From positions 124,001 through 188,000 of the forward strand of contig PMSM01000006.1 in NCBI GenBank assembly GCA_003168335.1: a stretch of 64,000 nt of DNA, given 5' to 3'. Shown piece by piece: positions 1 to 10,806 of this stretch. The stretch comes from Blastocatellia bacterium (GTDB taxonomy: Bacteria > Acidobacteriota > Blastocatellia > Pyrinomonadales > Pyrinomonadaceae). Below the pieces are notes generated by a model. That model was given only the letters and a program-made list of their open reading frames with translations, made no database searches and had not been told where the DNA came from. Positions within the stretch are counted from its first letter, which is position 1, and each line of letters opens with the position of its first letter. A program made the position numbers and the translations under genes.

Positions 1-382
<382 letters not shown>

Positions 383-440
383 TTATCATCAAGCCTCGGT
401 GGCGCGAAGTGCAGCGGTCGCAATTTCAAAGGCTAAAGAA

Positions 441-672
441 TCAGAGCGCCAACGGCGCTAAATGCGAAAGCCCGGGCCAACGGCCCAGGGAAAGCATGGT
501 AAAAAGCGCAAGCGCTGAAGGCGCGGAATAGGGCGGCCGTCACGATCATTCTTTGTGGTTCGTCCCTGGGTTCCAATTTCGCGCCTTCAGCGCTCCCGAC
601 TCTCTTCTTGTCTTGTACCTGGCGCGTTGCGCCAGGCTGTTACCTTGCGCACCTTTGGTGCTTCAATTCATA
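441..672. repeat. Cluster of intergenic palindromic repeats between eno and the importer
   Basis: The 389-bp space between the divergent genes holds several short palindromes. The clearest pair is GCGCTGAAGGCGCG near 513-526 and its inverse CGCGCCTTCAGCGC near 580-593. Shorter ones lie around 446-460, 475-490, 618-636 and 648-665. No ORF is supported. The promoters of both divergent genes must lie here, but I cannot place them with confidence. Confidence 0.7.
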
Positions 673-744
673 ACCTATAGCCTGGTCCGCTTTTTTTGAT
701 AGACTCCCGGTGTTTGATCGTCCTGCAATCGCGCTTACTTAACA

Positions 745-1512
745 ATGATGATGTCGCTCTCCGAACAAGATCACGAACCACTGGTCGAATTCCGCGACGT
801 AAGCTACGCGATCAACGGCGGGCGGCCGATCATCGATCACTTAAGTTTCGCCGTTGAGCGCGGCGAAACGTTTGTGCTGCTCGGCGAATCAGGCTGTGGA
901 AAAACGACGACGCTCAAGCTGGTCAATCGCCTGCTCGCGCCGACCTCGGGCGAGGTTAGGGTCGAAGGGAAAACGACGGCTGAGTGGGATGCCATTCGTC
1001 TGCGGCGCCGCACCGGCTATGTAATTCAGGAAGCCGGATTGTTTCCGCATTTCACCGTTGAGCAAAACGTCGCGCTGGTCCCAGCCCTCGAAGGCTGGGA
1101 CGAAGCGCGCGGGCGCGAACGCGTGCGCGAATTACTTTCGTTGGTTGGTTTGGATCCGGAGCGGTTCGCCCATCGTTACCCACGTGAATTATCCGGCGGG
1201 CAACGTCAACGCGTCGGCGTGGCGCGCGCGCTGGCCGCTGATCCGCCGCTGCTCTTAATGGACGAACCGTTTGGGGCATTGGATCCCCTGACACGCTCGT
1301 CGTTACAAAAAGAGTTTGTGGAATTAAAATCCCGTCTCGGCAAAACGGTGATCTTCGTGACGCACGATGTGCGCGAAGCACTGCTGCTCGGTTCGCGGAT
1401 TGCGCTGATGGATGCCGGAAAGGTCGTGCTGCTTGAGACGCCAAACGGATTCTTGAAGTCGGAAAACAAACTCGCGCGCGCGTACCTGGAAACCCTGCGG
1501 AGTGAGTTTTGA
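745..1512 (+). CDS. Osmoprotectant (glycine betaine/choline-type) ABC importer, ATP-binding subunit
   Basis: A 255-residue ABC ATPase with all nucleotide-binding motifs visible: Walker A GESGCGKTT, a Q-loop at VIQEAGLFPHF, signature LSGGQRQR, Walker B LLLMDEPFGALD and switch His in FVTHD. The phrases TLKLVNRLLAPTSGEV and EAGLFPHFTVEQNV are typical of the OpuCA/ProV group that energises uptake of quaternary-ammonium compatible solutes. It lacks the C-terminal CBS pair of longer OpuCA proteins. Three consecutive ATG codons (745, 748, 751) leave the exact start open and no strong Shine-Dalgarno precedes them. The permease-binding protein fusion follows 86 bp later, separated only by a repeat, so the two form one transporter. 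Confidence 0.9.
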   Translation: MMMSLSEQDHEPLVEFRDVSYAINGGRPIIDHLSFAVERGETFVLLGESGCGKTTTLKLVNRLLAPTSGEVRVEGKTTAEWDAIRLRRRTGYVIQEAGLFPHFTVEQNVALVPALEGWDEARGRERVRELLSLVGLDPERFAHRYPRELSGGQRQRVGVARALAADPPLLLMDEPFGALDPLTRSSLQKEFVELKSRLGKTVIFVTHDVREALLLGSRIALMDAGKVVLLETPNGFLKSENKLARAYLETLRSEF

Positions 1513-1598
1513 TCCACAGATTACGCAAATTACACAGACCGAACGGTTCGATGCCGAATTTCCTTTCTGCGAAATCTGTGTAATCTGCGGATAAATCA
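1513..1598. repeat. Inverted repeat with GATTACACAGATT-type arms
   Basis: The gap between the two importer genes is almost wholly an imperfect hairpin: arms ATCCACAGATTACGCAAATT and its counterpart ending ATCTGTGTAATCTGCGGAT. Repeats of this kind are dispersed between genes in many large bacterial genomes. Here it sits inside an operon, where a stem-loop in the mRNA could influence stability or expression of the downstream gene; that is inference. Confidence 0.75.
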
Positions 1599-3179
1599 AT
1601 GCTCGAATTTCTCAAAGCCAACTGGTCAGACATTCTCGCGCACATCGCGCAGCACCTGTGGCTGGTCTTCATCTCGATTGCCATAGCCGTGGTCATTGGC
1701 CTCCCGCTGGGAGTTCTGATCACGCGGCGAAAACGTCTGCGCGGGCCGGTGCTGGGAATTGCCAACGTGATGCAGACGATTCCCAGTCTGGCTCTGTTTG
1801 GCTTTCTGATTCCCCTCCCTTTCATCGGCGGCATCGGGCCGCGCACGGCCATCGTCGCGCTTGTCTTCTACGCGTTGCTCCCGATCATTCGCAACACCGT
1901 CACCGGAATTCTGGGCGTCGATCGCAACGTGCGCGAAGCGGCGGTGGCCATGGGAATGACTGATCGCCAGGTTCTGTTTCAGGTCGAGCTGCCGCTGGCG
2001 ATGAGCGTGATCCTGACCGGCGTCCGGGTCGCGGTAGTGATTACCATTGGCGTGGCCATCATCGCCGCCGAAGTCGGTGCCGGCGGTCTGGGTGAGTACA
2101 TCTTTCGCGGACTGCGGATGGATGATAACCGTTTGCTGCTCGCGGGCGCGGTGCCCTCGGCGCTGATGGCCCTGGTGGCAGACTTTGGTTTCAGCCTGAT
2201 CGAAAGACGCTTCGATTCCACCAACCCGCGCACCCGCGCAGGCAAACCTTTGCGCGCCCTGGCATGGGCCGTACTTGTCTTAGGCGTTGCGCTAATGGGC
2301 TACGCCGCCTGGCGCGGAATAAAAAGTCGATCGAGTTCGTCGCTTAGTCACGGCCACGTCACTGTCGGCTCGAAAGATTTTACTGAGTCAGTGCTGCTGG
2401 CCGAGATTGTTGCCCAGATGCTCGAAGCCCGGAACATCGAAGTCGATCGGCGTTTCGATCTCGGAGGAAATCTGGCGCACAGCGCTCTGGTCGGCGGCCA
2501 GATCGATCTTTACCCTGAATACACAGGCACGGCGTTCACCGCAATTCTTCATCATCAACCGATCACCGACCCGAAGGCCGTTTACGATCAAGTTCAGCGC
2601 GAATACTCAAGCCAGTTCAATCTTTGGGTGAGCGACCCGCTTGGTTTCGACAACACTTTCGCGATTCTGGTGCGTGGTGAAGACGCGCGGCGGCTCAATC
2701 TAAGAACGGTGTCCGGTGCGGCTACGCACGCGCGGCAATGGCACGCCGGCTTTGGCCATGACTTCATGGTGCGGCCGGACGGCTATGCGGGCTTCGCGCG
2801 CGCTTACGGATTGCAGTTCGCCGGCACAAGTGAAATGGCTCTCGATCTGACTTACACTGCGTTGGCCTCGCACAAAGTCGATCTGATTGCCGGGAACTCG
2901 ACCGATGGACGCATCGCGGCGCTCGATCTGGTACAGCTTGAAGATGACAAGCACTACTTTCCACCTTACGAAGCTGTCTTCATTATGCGTCCCACTGCCG
3001 ACGATGTGGTCAAGGACGAATATGTCCGTCGAAGACCGCTCATGGATATCATGGGGCGACTGGCCGGCGCGATTTCGACCGACGAAATGCGCAAGCTGAA
3101 CTTTGAAGTTGACGGCGCCAGGCGCGACAAGAAAGTTGTCGTGCACGAATGGCTGATCAAGAAAGGGTTTATCAACTGA
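1599..3179 (+). CDS. Osmoprotectant ABC importer: permease fused to substrate-binding domain
   Basis: This 526-residue protein combines two functions. Residues ~20-210 are a hydrophobic ABC permease domain with the EAA-like coupling segment VREAAVAMGMTDRQVLFQVE. A further membrane span (ALAWAVLVLGVALMGYAAW, ~216-234) leads into an extracytoplasmic OpuAC-type binding domain from ~250 (VTVGSKDFTESVLLAEIV, then DLYPEYTGTAF). Such permease-binding fusions occur in the OpuA/BusAB and choline/betaine families, where the receptor is tethered to the channel. The ATPase is encoded immediately upstream. Substrate is inferred from family (glycine betaine, choline, carnitine or similar); ligand residues were not checked. 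Its TGA is followed without any spacer by the galE ATG. Confidence 0.9.
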   Translation: MLEFLKANWSDILAHIAQHLWLVFISIAIAVVIGLPLGVLITRRKRLRGPVLGIANVMQTIPSLALFGFLIPLPFIGGIGPRTAIVALVFYALLPIIRNTVTGILGVDRNVREAAVAMGMTDRQVLFQVELPLAMSVILTGVRVAVVITIGVAIIAAEVGAGGLGEYIFRGLRMDDNRLLLAGAVPSALMALVADFGFSLIERRFDSTNPRTRAGKPLRALAWAVLVLGVALMGYAAWRGIKSRSSSSLSHGHVTVGSKDFTESVLLAEIVAQMLEARNIEVDRRFDLGGNLAHSALVGGQIDLYPEYTGTAFTAILHHQPITDPKAVYDQVQREYSSQFNLWVSDPLGFDNTFAILVRGEDARRLNLRTVSGAATHARQWHAGFGHDFMVRPDGYAGFARAYGLQFAGTSEMALDLTYTALASHKVDLIAGNSTDGRIAALDLVQLEDDKHYFPPYEAVFIMRPTADDVVKDEYVRRRPLMDIMGRLAGAISTDEMRKLNFEVDGARRDKKVVVHEWLIKKGFIN

Positions 3180-4160
<981 letters not shown>

Positions 4161-4170
4161 CCCGTTTTCC

Positions 4171-4316
4171 CTGGGAGCGCGGACGTCTCGTCCGCACTGA
4201 GCGCGCAGCGCGAACATCAGTCAATCCAGATCAACAGGCTGGAATCGGAGGTAGTTATCCAACGATCCAACCTGCGCGCCGGCGGCGCGGTGCGGACGGG
4301 ACGTCCGCGCTCCCAG
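4171..4316. repeat. Long inverted repeat (27-nt arms) after galE
   Basis: Arms at 4171-4197 and 4290-4316 match at 26 of 27 positions when one is reverse-complemented (core GCGCGGACGTCTCGTCCGC). The loop of about 90 bp contains another small palindrome. The rest of the 361-bp space between galE and the permease (to 4521) shows no gene. A transcript would fold into a long hairpin here that could end or protect galE mRNA. Confidence 0.8.
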
Positions 4317-4521
4317 CGGTAACAAACGCCTTCGACGTCGTCATCCTCAATTTCCACAATCCCAAGTAGATCGCTCACAACCTTGGAAATCCTCAGCTCC
4401 TTCCGTTAATAATTCACCGGCCTCGCACGTCTTCCTGGTGGAACTTCCCGGACGGTTTTTCGTCTAAGGTTCAAACTTTTGCCGGCGCCTCGTCGTACTG
4501 GATTCTGATCGCTACGAGACC

Positions 4522-5766
4522 ATGCGCTATCTCTACTCAGTCTATTCCGACGCTGCCAGGATCGCGCTCCAGTCGATCCTGGCGCACAAGCTGCGGGCAT
4601 TTCTCACGCTGATTGGCATCATCATCGGCGTGGCTGCGGTGGTGGTCGTAGGCGCTTCAGTCAGCGGGTTGAACACTTACGTCACGGACAAGGTCGCCAA
4701 GTTGCTCGGCGCGAATCATTTCATGATGGCGCGCATCGCGTCTTCAAAACACCTTTCAGATGACGAGTTCGAACGGATGAACCGCCGCAATAAACGGCTG
4801 AACTGGGACGACTATGAATGGGTGAAAGAGCATTGCACGTCGTGCTCTGAAGTCGGAGTCGAGATTGGCACTCAGGTCGATCTGAAGCAGGACGGGATTG
4901 AGTTTCCCGGCGCGATTGTCTTTGGTGTCAGTGCGAACATGTCTGAGATTGAAGACAAGACGATCATCGACGGCCGCTTTATCTCGAACGATGAAGTGGA
5001 GCGCTCGGCATATGTCTGTGTGTTGGGCGGGGATATTAAGGACAAATACTTTCCGAATACTGATCCGATTGGCCAAACGCTGAAGGTCCGCGGCCTGCCC
5101 ATGCGCGTCGTCGGCGTGGAAGAAAAGCGCGGCGCCTTCTTTGGCGATTCGCTCGACCGGCACATTTACATTCCGGCGACCACTCACCTACAGATTTTTG
5201 GCCGCAATGGCTTGCAGATTCACGGTAAGGCCGGCACGCGCGAGAACTTTCAGCCGACCATCGAAGATGCGCGCTTGACGATGCGCAACAAACACCGTTT
5301 GAAAGGTAACGACGAAGACGATTTCGGGCTGGTCAACGTCGAGGAACTCAACAACCAGATCGATCAGTTTACCGGCAGCATCGCCGCCGTAGTTGTTCCG
5401 ATCACGCTGATCACGCTGATCGTCGGCGGCATTGTCGTCATGAACATCATGCTGGTGAGCGTAACGGAAAGAACCTTCGAAATTGGTTTGCGCAAAGCCG
5501 TCGGCGCCACGCGCAAGCAGATCCTGATGCAGTTTCTAATCGAGTCGGGAATGCTGTGCGCCTTTGGCGGCGTCATGGGACTGTTGGTGGCTTACGGAGT
5601 CACCACCCTGATCACGGCGCTGGCCGGAATCACGATGACCATTACGATTGGCTACATTCTTATGGCCCTGATCGTCTCGAGCGTCATCGGCATGATCGCC
5701 GGCATCTATCCGGCCTTCAAGGCCGCGCGATTGGATCCGATTATCGCGCTGACGAAAACGACTTGA
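4522..5766 (+). CDS. MacB-like ABC transporter permease (first of two)
   Basis: A 414-residue permease with MacB/FtsX architecture: one N-terminal membrane span ([20 protein letters not shown]), a ~230-residue extracytoplasmic MacB_PCD-type domain, then three C-terminal spans with the typical [20 protein letters not shown] motif and the [12 protein letters not shown] coupling helix. The end is [15 protein letters not shown], the standard family ending. MacB-type permeases use mechanotransmission across the inner membrane to drive lipoprotein, peptide or antibiotic export, with a separate or fused ATPase. No ATPase lies next to it, so its partner must be elsewhere. The paralogue follows 102 bp downstream. 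Substrate unknown. Confidence 0.9.
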   Translation: MRYLYSVYSDAARIALQSILAHKLRAFLTLIGIIIGVAAVVVVGASVSGLNTYVTDKVAKLLGANHFMMARIASSKHLSDDEFERMNRRNKRLNWDDYEWVKEHCTSCSEVGVEIGTQVDLKQDGIEFPGAIVFGVSANMSEIEDKTIIDGRFISNDEVERSAYVCVLGGDIKDKYFPNTDPIGQTLKVRGLPMRVVGVEEKRGAFFGDSLDRHIYIPATTHLQIFGRNGLQIHGKAGTRENFQPTIEDARLTMRNKHRLKGNDEDDFGLVNVEELNNQIDQFTGSIAAVVVPITLITLIVGGIVVMNIMLVSVTERTFEIGLRKAVGATRKQILMQFLIESGMLCAFGGVMGLLVAYGVTTLITALAGITMTITIGYILMALIVSSVIGMIAGIYPAFKAARLDPIIALTKTT

Positions 5767-5778
5767 GCCTGACCATTT

Positions 5779-5848
5779 GTTTAGAGGCGGGCTACCGCCC
5801 GCCTGGTTTCGGGATGTATGACTGGCGGGCAGTAGCCCGCCTCTAAAC
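5779..5848. repeat. Palindromic repeat of the GTTTAG...CTAAAC family
   Basis: A 70-bp palindrome bounded by GTTTAG and CTAAAC with arms rich in GGCGGGCTACCGCCCGCC. The same end motifs bound copies at 17227, 31449 (inside a CDS) and 47935. It occupies most of the gap between the two permease genes. Confidence 0.8.
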
Positions 5849-5868
5849 AGCTAATCATAGGCTAGACC

Positions 5869-7143
5869 ATGAAACTTCGAATTCCCAAGATCCTGCTTCG
5901 CGAAACGGTCTCGATGGCCCTCGATAACGTGCGGTCCAACAAGTTCCGCAGTTTTCTCACCGTGCTGGGCATCGTGATCGGCGTGACGGCGGCAATCGTG
6001 GTCGCCTCGATACTCACCGGCATGCGCCAAAGCATCGTCGCTATCATCGAAGAGTACGGCACCAACAACATCTACGCTTTTCACCTGACGACGGGACCGC
6101 GAGTGAATTCGGATCGGGCCGAACGACTGCGTAAGCCCCTGACAGTTGCCGACGCCGACGCGATCAAAGCTCAGGCCGGCGCCGTTGAAGATTTAGCAGT
6201 TTGTGCGCCGAACGTTGGCTTCACGGGGGGATCGTTCGACGACAATATTAGTTACCAGGGACGGAACTATCGTTGGGGAAACACCCAGGGCGTGACGCCG
6301 AATTACGAGACGATTGTGAATATGACTATTCGCGAAGGCCGTTTTATTACTGAATCCGACGAAGACCAGCGCCGCAATGTCATGGTGATCGGCGTCAACG
6401 CCGCCGACGCGCTGTTTCCCGGACAGCAGAACAACATCGCAGGCACTGAGGTGCGCATGGGCGGCTTAAATTTTGAGATTGTCGGCGTCCTGGAGAAACG
6501 AAAGAGCGGTTTCTTTGGAGAGAACGAAGAAGATAACGCAGTCCTGATTCCGCTGCGCACCGCGCAAAAGGTCGCGCCCGGACGCGGTTGGCTGCTGTTC
6601 GTGATTCGTGCCCGCTCGGGGCAGCTCCCCGAGGCCCTGGCTCAGTCGGAGGATATTCTGCGCCGGCGGCGCAATGTAAAGTTTGGCGACACAAATAACT
6701 TTGACGTCAAGACTGCCGATAACTTTGTCACCCAATTTGACAGTATCTTTGCGATGATCGGCCTGGTGGCGATCGCGATTTCCAGCCTGGGGCTTTTGGT
6801 CGGCGGTATCGGCGTCATGAACATCATGCTGGTGAGCGTCACTGAACGCACGGCAGAGATCGGCATTCGCAAAGCGCTCGGCGCGCGCCGGCGCGACATC
6901 ACCAATCAGTTTCTATTTGAGGCCATGACCCTGACATTTCTCGGTGGGATGCTGGGCGTCGTGCTGGCCATCGGGATTAGCAAACTGATCATGTTTTTGT
7001 TTCCCAGCCTGCCCGCGTCGATTCCGATGTGGGCCGTAACGGCCGGAGTCACAGTGAGCACTGGAGTCGGATTGATCTTTGGCGTCTGGCCCGCGCGCAA
7101 AGCTGCGCGTCTGGATCCGATTGAATGTTTGCGATACGAGTGA
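5869..7143 (+). CDS. MacB-like ABC transporter permease (second of two)
   Basis: A 424-residue permease of the same design as its neighbour: N-terminal span FLTVLGIVIGVTAAIVVASI, a periplasmic MacB_PCD-type domain, then three spans with [21 protein letters not shown] and the coupling sequence KALGARRRDITNQFLFEA. It ends [18 protein letters not shown]. Conserved motifs shared with the upstream gene suggest the pair arose by duplication and may form a heterodimeric permease, as seen for some FtsX-like exporters; dimer formation is inference. No ATP-binding gene is adjacent. About 190 bp without recognisable genes separates it from the VWFA protein downstream. Confidence 0.9.
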   Translation: MKLRIPKILLRETVSMALDNVRSNKFRSFLTVLGIVIGVTAAIVVASILTGMRQSIVAIIEEYGTNNIYAFHLTTGPRVNSDRAERLRKPLTVADADAIKAQAGAVEDLAVCAPNVGFTGGSFDDNISYQGRNYRWGNTQGVTPNYETIVNMTIREGRFITESDEDQRRNVMVIGVNAADALFPGQQNNIAGTEVRMGGLNFEIVGVLEKRKSGFFGENEEDNAVLIPLRTAQKVAPGRGWLLFVIRARSGQLPEALAQSEDILRRRRNVKFGDTNNFDVKTADNFVTQFDSIFAMIGLVAIAISSLGLLVGGIGVMNIMLVSVTERTAEIGIRKALGARRRDITNQFLFEAMTLTFLGGMLGVVLAIGISKLIMFLFPSLPASIPMWAVTAGVTVSTGVGLIFGVWPARKAARLDPIECLRYE

Positions 7144-7333
7144 TTCATAGATCATTTTCCAGTTACCATCTGCTCTCGCGAAGAGTGCCGGCAGTGCGGT
7201 CCCCGAGCACGTCAAGACTCCAGAGGATCACTGGCTGAACAGCGCAATCGTTGAATCGAATGGGCAGTTGCCGTAGAATCGCCGGAGTCAACTAGCTGAA
7301 CCTCTCCCCCACCCTCATTTTGGAGGTAACTCT

Positions 7334-9592
7334 ATGTCTAGAGCAGTTTTTCTATCTCTGTGCCTGACGGCTTCCCTCACGCTTCCCGCTCTTGCACAGC
7401 AACCGTCATCGCCATCGCCGGAACGAGAACGCGCACCGCAACAAAAACCGGCCGACAACGATCAGGACATCGTTAGGATCACTACAAACCTTGTGCAGGT
7501 GGACGCGGTCGTGACGAAGGACGGGAAACAGGTGACGGATCTCAAAGCCGAAGACTTTGAGATTTACGAAGATGGCCGGCCGCAATCGATTACCAATTTC
7601 TCTTACATATCAAACGTCCCGGGAATCGCTTCCTCCACCACTGCCGCGGCAAGACCGCCGGCTCGAATGGATACCACTGCGCCTGTAATTCCGGTCGTCC
7701 CACGCCCTTATGAGGCGCATCGAACCATCGCCCTGGTCGTCGATGATTTGGGAATGTCGCTTGAGAGCCTTGTTCAGGCGCGGCAGCAGCTTCGTAAATT
7801 CATCGACGAGCAGTTGGAACCAAACGATCTGGTCGCGATCATCCGCACCGGCGGAGACGTCGGCGCCCTCCAGCAGTTCACCACTGACAAGCGGCTCCTT
7901 CACAATGCGATCGACCATCTTCGGTGGAACCAATGCAGCCGAACCGGACTGTATGTCTTTACACCGCTGGGCTCGGAAAACGCGGGCGGTCCATGCGGCG
8001 GTCAATCAGGCTTTCTTGAAACGTTGCGGGTTCTTCGATTCATTGTGCAGGGCATGCGCGACTTACCTGGACGCAAATCCCTGATGGTCTTTTCCGACAA
8101 CCTTCCAATTGAGGAACAAGAGCCAAGTTTGCTTGCTACGCAGATTGCCCAGGAGCAAGAACAAGGTCCAAGTTCGCATCGTCCTACGCAGACCTCCGCC
8201 GATACCAGGGCAGCAGATAATGCCAGTGACGCGGGGTTAGGAAACTCAAACAATTATCTTACGCAGCTTCAAAAAGTAGCCGAACTGGCGATTCGCGGTT
8301 CTGTAGTCATCTACGCGGTAGATACGCGCGGACTGCAATACACCGGGCTCACCGCAGCGGATAAGGTGCCAGCGAGCCGAAACCCGGGCGGTCAAGCCAT
8401 GGCGATCATGACTTCTCGGTCGGACGCTCTGACTGCCGGCCGCGAAGGCGCTGACTTGATCGCCAGGGAAACGGGCGGATTCCTGATCCACAACTCAAAT
8501 GATTTCGGGATCAAACGAATGGTTGACGACCAGCGCGGTTACTATCTGGTTGGCTATCGCCCAACGGACGAATCCTTCAACCGGCATTTTCACCATATCA
8601 AGCTCAAGGTCAAGCGTGGCGGCATGACGGTGCGCACGCGCGCAGGCTTCTACGGCGTCAGCGAGGAGGAAGCACGGGCGAAGGAACCGACACCCGCGGA
8701 TCAGATGAACAAGGCGCTCATCTCACCGTTCGGTTCAAGCGACATTGGCGTGCGCCTGACGACGCTTTTCGTCGATACACCGAGCCTGGGCTCGCACTTG
8801 CGCGCGTTGCTTCACATCGGCGTTCATGACCTGACTTTCTCAGATGAGGCTGACGGTTGGCACGTGGCGAAGGTCGATTTGGGGTTTATTGTCTTCGGTG
8901 AAAATGGCACCGTCGCGCGTCAGGAAATCCTGACAGGAAACTTTAGACTTCGTGGCCAAACATACGATCGGGCGTTGCGTGACGGACTCGTCCGCACGCT
9001 GGACATACCGCTGAAACGGCCGGGTGTCTTTCAATTGCGGGTCGCTGTGCGCGATAAATCCTCAGCGCGGATTGGCGCGGCGGGCCAATTCATTCAAGTA
9101 CCAAACTTGCGGAACGAGCGGCTGGCACTCTCAGGCCTCGTCCTCTGGGCTTCCACGGGTTCGGTCCAGCAGGGCGCACCCAACGTACCGCCCGCCGGCA
9201 GCGATTCGTCTGCGTCATCAAATCCCGGTTTGCAAGCAGACGACAACAATGTGACTTCCGGCCCGGCGGTAAGGAAATTCCGGCCGGGAGCAAACGCTGC
9301 TTTTGCCTATTCGATTTACAATGCCCTGCTCGATCCCTCTACGCATCTGGCGCAACTAACGGCACAGGTACGCGTCTTCCGCGATGGCAAAGTCGTTTAC
9401 ACCGGTAATCCCCAGAAAATCGACGCCGCCGGTCAATCCGATCTGAAACGTATTGTGAGCACGGGTTGGCTACAACTTGGATCCGAGTTCGAGGCGGGCG
9501 ATTACGTTCTCCAAATCATTGTTACCGACCAGCTTGCCAGGGAAACCCAGCGAATCGCTACTCAGTGGGTCGACTTTGAGGTAGTGAAATGA
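7334..9592 (+). CDS. VWFA-related domain secreted protein
   Basis: A 752-residue protein with a signal peptide (hydrophobic core LSLCLTASLTLPALAQQ) and ribosome binding site GGAGG seven bases before the ATG. It opens with the acidobacterial VWFA-related block: QDIVRITTNLVQVDAVV, then DLKAEDFEIYEDGRPQ. The vWA-like domain follows (IALVVDDLGMSLESL, PGRKSLMVFSDNLP, YAVDTRGLQYTG). The canonical MIDAS DxSxS is replaced by DDLGMS, so metal-dependent ligand binding may be altered. A Ser/Asp/Asn-rich stretch and a C-terminal beta-rich region complete it. Closest visible relative in the window is the gene at 54857. Proteins of this type are abundant in Acidobacteriota; their role is unknown, probably surface binding or envelope assembly. 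Confidence 0.85.
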   Translation: MSRAVFLSLCLTASLTLPALAQQPSSPSPERERAPQQKPADNDQDIVRITTNLVQVDAVVTKDGKQVTDLKAEDFEIYEDGRPQSITNFSYISNVPGIASSTTAAARPPARMDTTAPVIPVVPRPYEAHRTIALVVDDLGMSLESLVQARQQLRKFIDEQLEPNDLVAIIRTGGDVGALQQFTTDKRLLHNAIDHLRWNQCSRTGLYVFTPLGSENAGGPCGGQSGFLETLRVLRFIVQGMRDLPGRKSLMVFSDNLPIEEQEPSLLATQIAQEQEQGPSSHRPTQTSADTRAADNASDAGLGNSNNYLTQLQKVAELAIRGSVVIYAVDTRGLQYTGLTAADKVPASRNPGGQAMAIMTSRSDALTAGREGADLIARETGGFLIHNSNDFGIKRMVDDQRGYYLVGYRPTDESFNRHFHHIKLKVKRGGMTVRTRAGFYGVSEEEARAKEPTPADQMNKALISPFGSSDIGVRLTTLFVDTPSLGSHLRALLHIGVHDLTFSDEADGWHVAKVDLGFIVFGENGTVARQEILTGNFRLRGQTYDRALRDGLVRTLDIPLKRPGVFQLRVAVRDKSSARIGAAGQFIQVPNLRNERLALSGLVLWASTGSVQQGAPNVPPAGSDSSASSNPGLQADDNNVTSGPAVRKFRPGANAAFAYSIYNALLDPSTHLAQLTAQVRVFRDGKVVYTGNPQKIDAAGQSDLKRIVSTGWLQLGSEFEAGDYVLQIIVTDQLARETQRIATQWVDFEVVK

Positions 9593-9749
9593 TCTTCGGA
9601 ACGTCAGGAGCCGCGTGACTACTGCTTGCTCTTCTTGAGCGGTTCACCGCCCTCCATGGGGCAAAGTCTTATTCTTTGTCTTCAATGTTCAAATGACAAA
9701 TGGCGAATTCAAAAATGCAAATTAGAAACGGCTGTCTTGTTCCGCTCGT

Positions 9750-10547
9750 TTAGACCTCGTTCGTCGCCGCCTTCCGTTGCATTTCCTTCAAAGTTTCGGG
9801 AATGAATGAAGTGATCTGGTGGGTCGCGTTGCGACCATCGGCGAATGTCTGATACAGGGTGAAGTCGGGCAAAGACAGGCAGGTGAGCGGCGACTGGAGA
9901 TTGTAGCCGGTGTCGATTCCAATCGCGCTGTTGAATACATAAATCCCATGACGGCCCACGCGGCCCCGCCAGGGCAGAAACGGCGTCGGCGTATGACCAA
10001 AGACGCAGGGCTTGCCGTAATAGCTCTTGTAGAAATCCATGTCGCGCGTCCAGAGCAATGCATGGGGCGAACTCTCGCGCGGATGCTTTCCATTTTCCAA
10101 ACCTGCATGGACGTAAAGCGCGTATTCGTCTTCGTGGTACAGCGGCCGTTGCCGAAAGAACTCAATCTGATTAGCGGGAATCTTTTCTGCGATTAGATCG
10201 CGAGCGTTATCAAAGTCGGCTGCCGTGCGCAGACGCAGTGGTCTTTCGGTGTATTGCTCAAAGGTGCGCTCCCCGCCCGTCGCGGTCTCTACCCAGATCA
10301 TGTTGGCTTCATCGAGAAAATCGAGCAGCATCTGCTCGTGATTCCCGCGCAGACAAATCACATTTTCGGGATTGGCACTGCACAGAGTCAGAACCTGCTC
10401 GACGCAGCCGGGCACGTCCGGACCGCGATCAATCAGGTCACCCAGAAAGACCAGCTTGTCGGTAGACTCTTCACGCGGCAGCATGTCGAGCACGCCCGCA
10501 AGCTGAGCGCACCGGCCGTGAATATCGCCAACGACGAAGGTTTTCAT
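9750..10547 (-). CDS. Serine/threonine-type metallophosphoesterase
   Basis: A 265-residue calcineurin-like phosphoesterase. The three metal-binding signatures are in order near the N-terminus: VVGDIHGR, FLGDLIDRGPD and LRGNHEQ. Later metal-ligand candidates are in LYVHAG and FGHTPTP. This arrangement matches bacterial PrpA/PrpB-like protein phosphatases and ApaH-like Ap4A hydrolases; length and motifs fit the phosphoprotein phosphatase group slightly better. It is cytosolic, with no signal or membrane segment. Transcribed on the same strand as the downstream-read kinase cluster but separated from it by repeats. A kinase-phosphatase pair is suggestive, but no evidence shows they share substrates. 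Confidence 0.88.
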   Translation of the reverse strand: MKTFVVGDIHGRCAQLAGVLDMLPREESTDKLVFLGDLIDRGPDVPGCVEQVLTLCSANPENVICLRGNHEQMLLDFLDEANMIWVETATGGERTFEQYTERPLRLRTAADFDNARDLIAEKIPANQIEFFRQRPLYHEDEYALYVHAGLENGKHPRESSPHALLWTRDMDFYKSYYGKPCVFGHTPTPFLPWRGRVGRHGIYVFNSAIGIDTGYNLQSPLTCLSLPDFTLYQTFADGRNATHQITSFIPETLKEMQRKAATNEV

Positions 10548-10555
10548 AGGGGAAA

Positions 10556-10806
10556 TTCCCTCTCCCTCTGGGAGAGGGTTAGGGAGAGGGCATGAGTACA
10601 GCGTCTGGCCTTCATTGTCTTTATTCCTTCTCGCTCCCGCCGGGGTCGGCGAGAGGGCCTGCTCTCTACGCTCAAGCTTCGCACCCTCACCCCTGACCCC
10701 TCTCCCAAATTGGGAGAGGGGAAATAAGAACAGCCAAAGGGTTTTAGTACACCTCGATTTCTACAAGCCCTCTCCCCCGGCCCCTCTCCCAGTGGGAGAG
10801 GGGAGA
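10556..10806. repeat. Cluster of CTCTCCC...GGGAGAGG palindromic repeats
   Basis: At least three hairpin units are visible: 10558-10590, ~10682-10728 (CTCTCCCAAATTGGGAGAGG) and ~10766-10806 (CTCTCCCAGTGGGAGAGGGG). The last runs into the 3' end of the DUF559 reading frame. The same element recurs at 28849-28940. ORFs in the track at 10544-10920 are translations of this repeat and are not genes. Confidence 0.85.

Noticed and set aside
1052-1852. 266-residue minus-strand ORF
   Set aside because: Antisense to the importer genes and crosses the intergenic GATTACACAGATT repeat; arginine-rich composition typical of a shadow frame.
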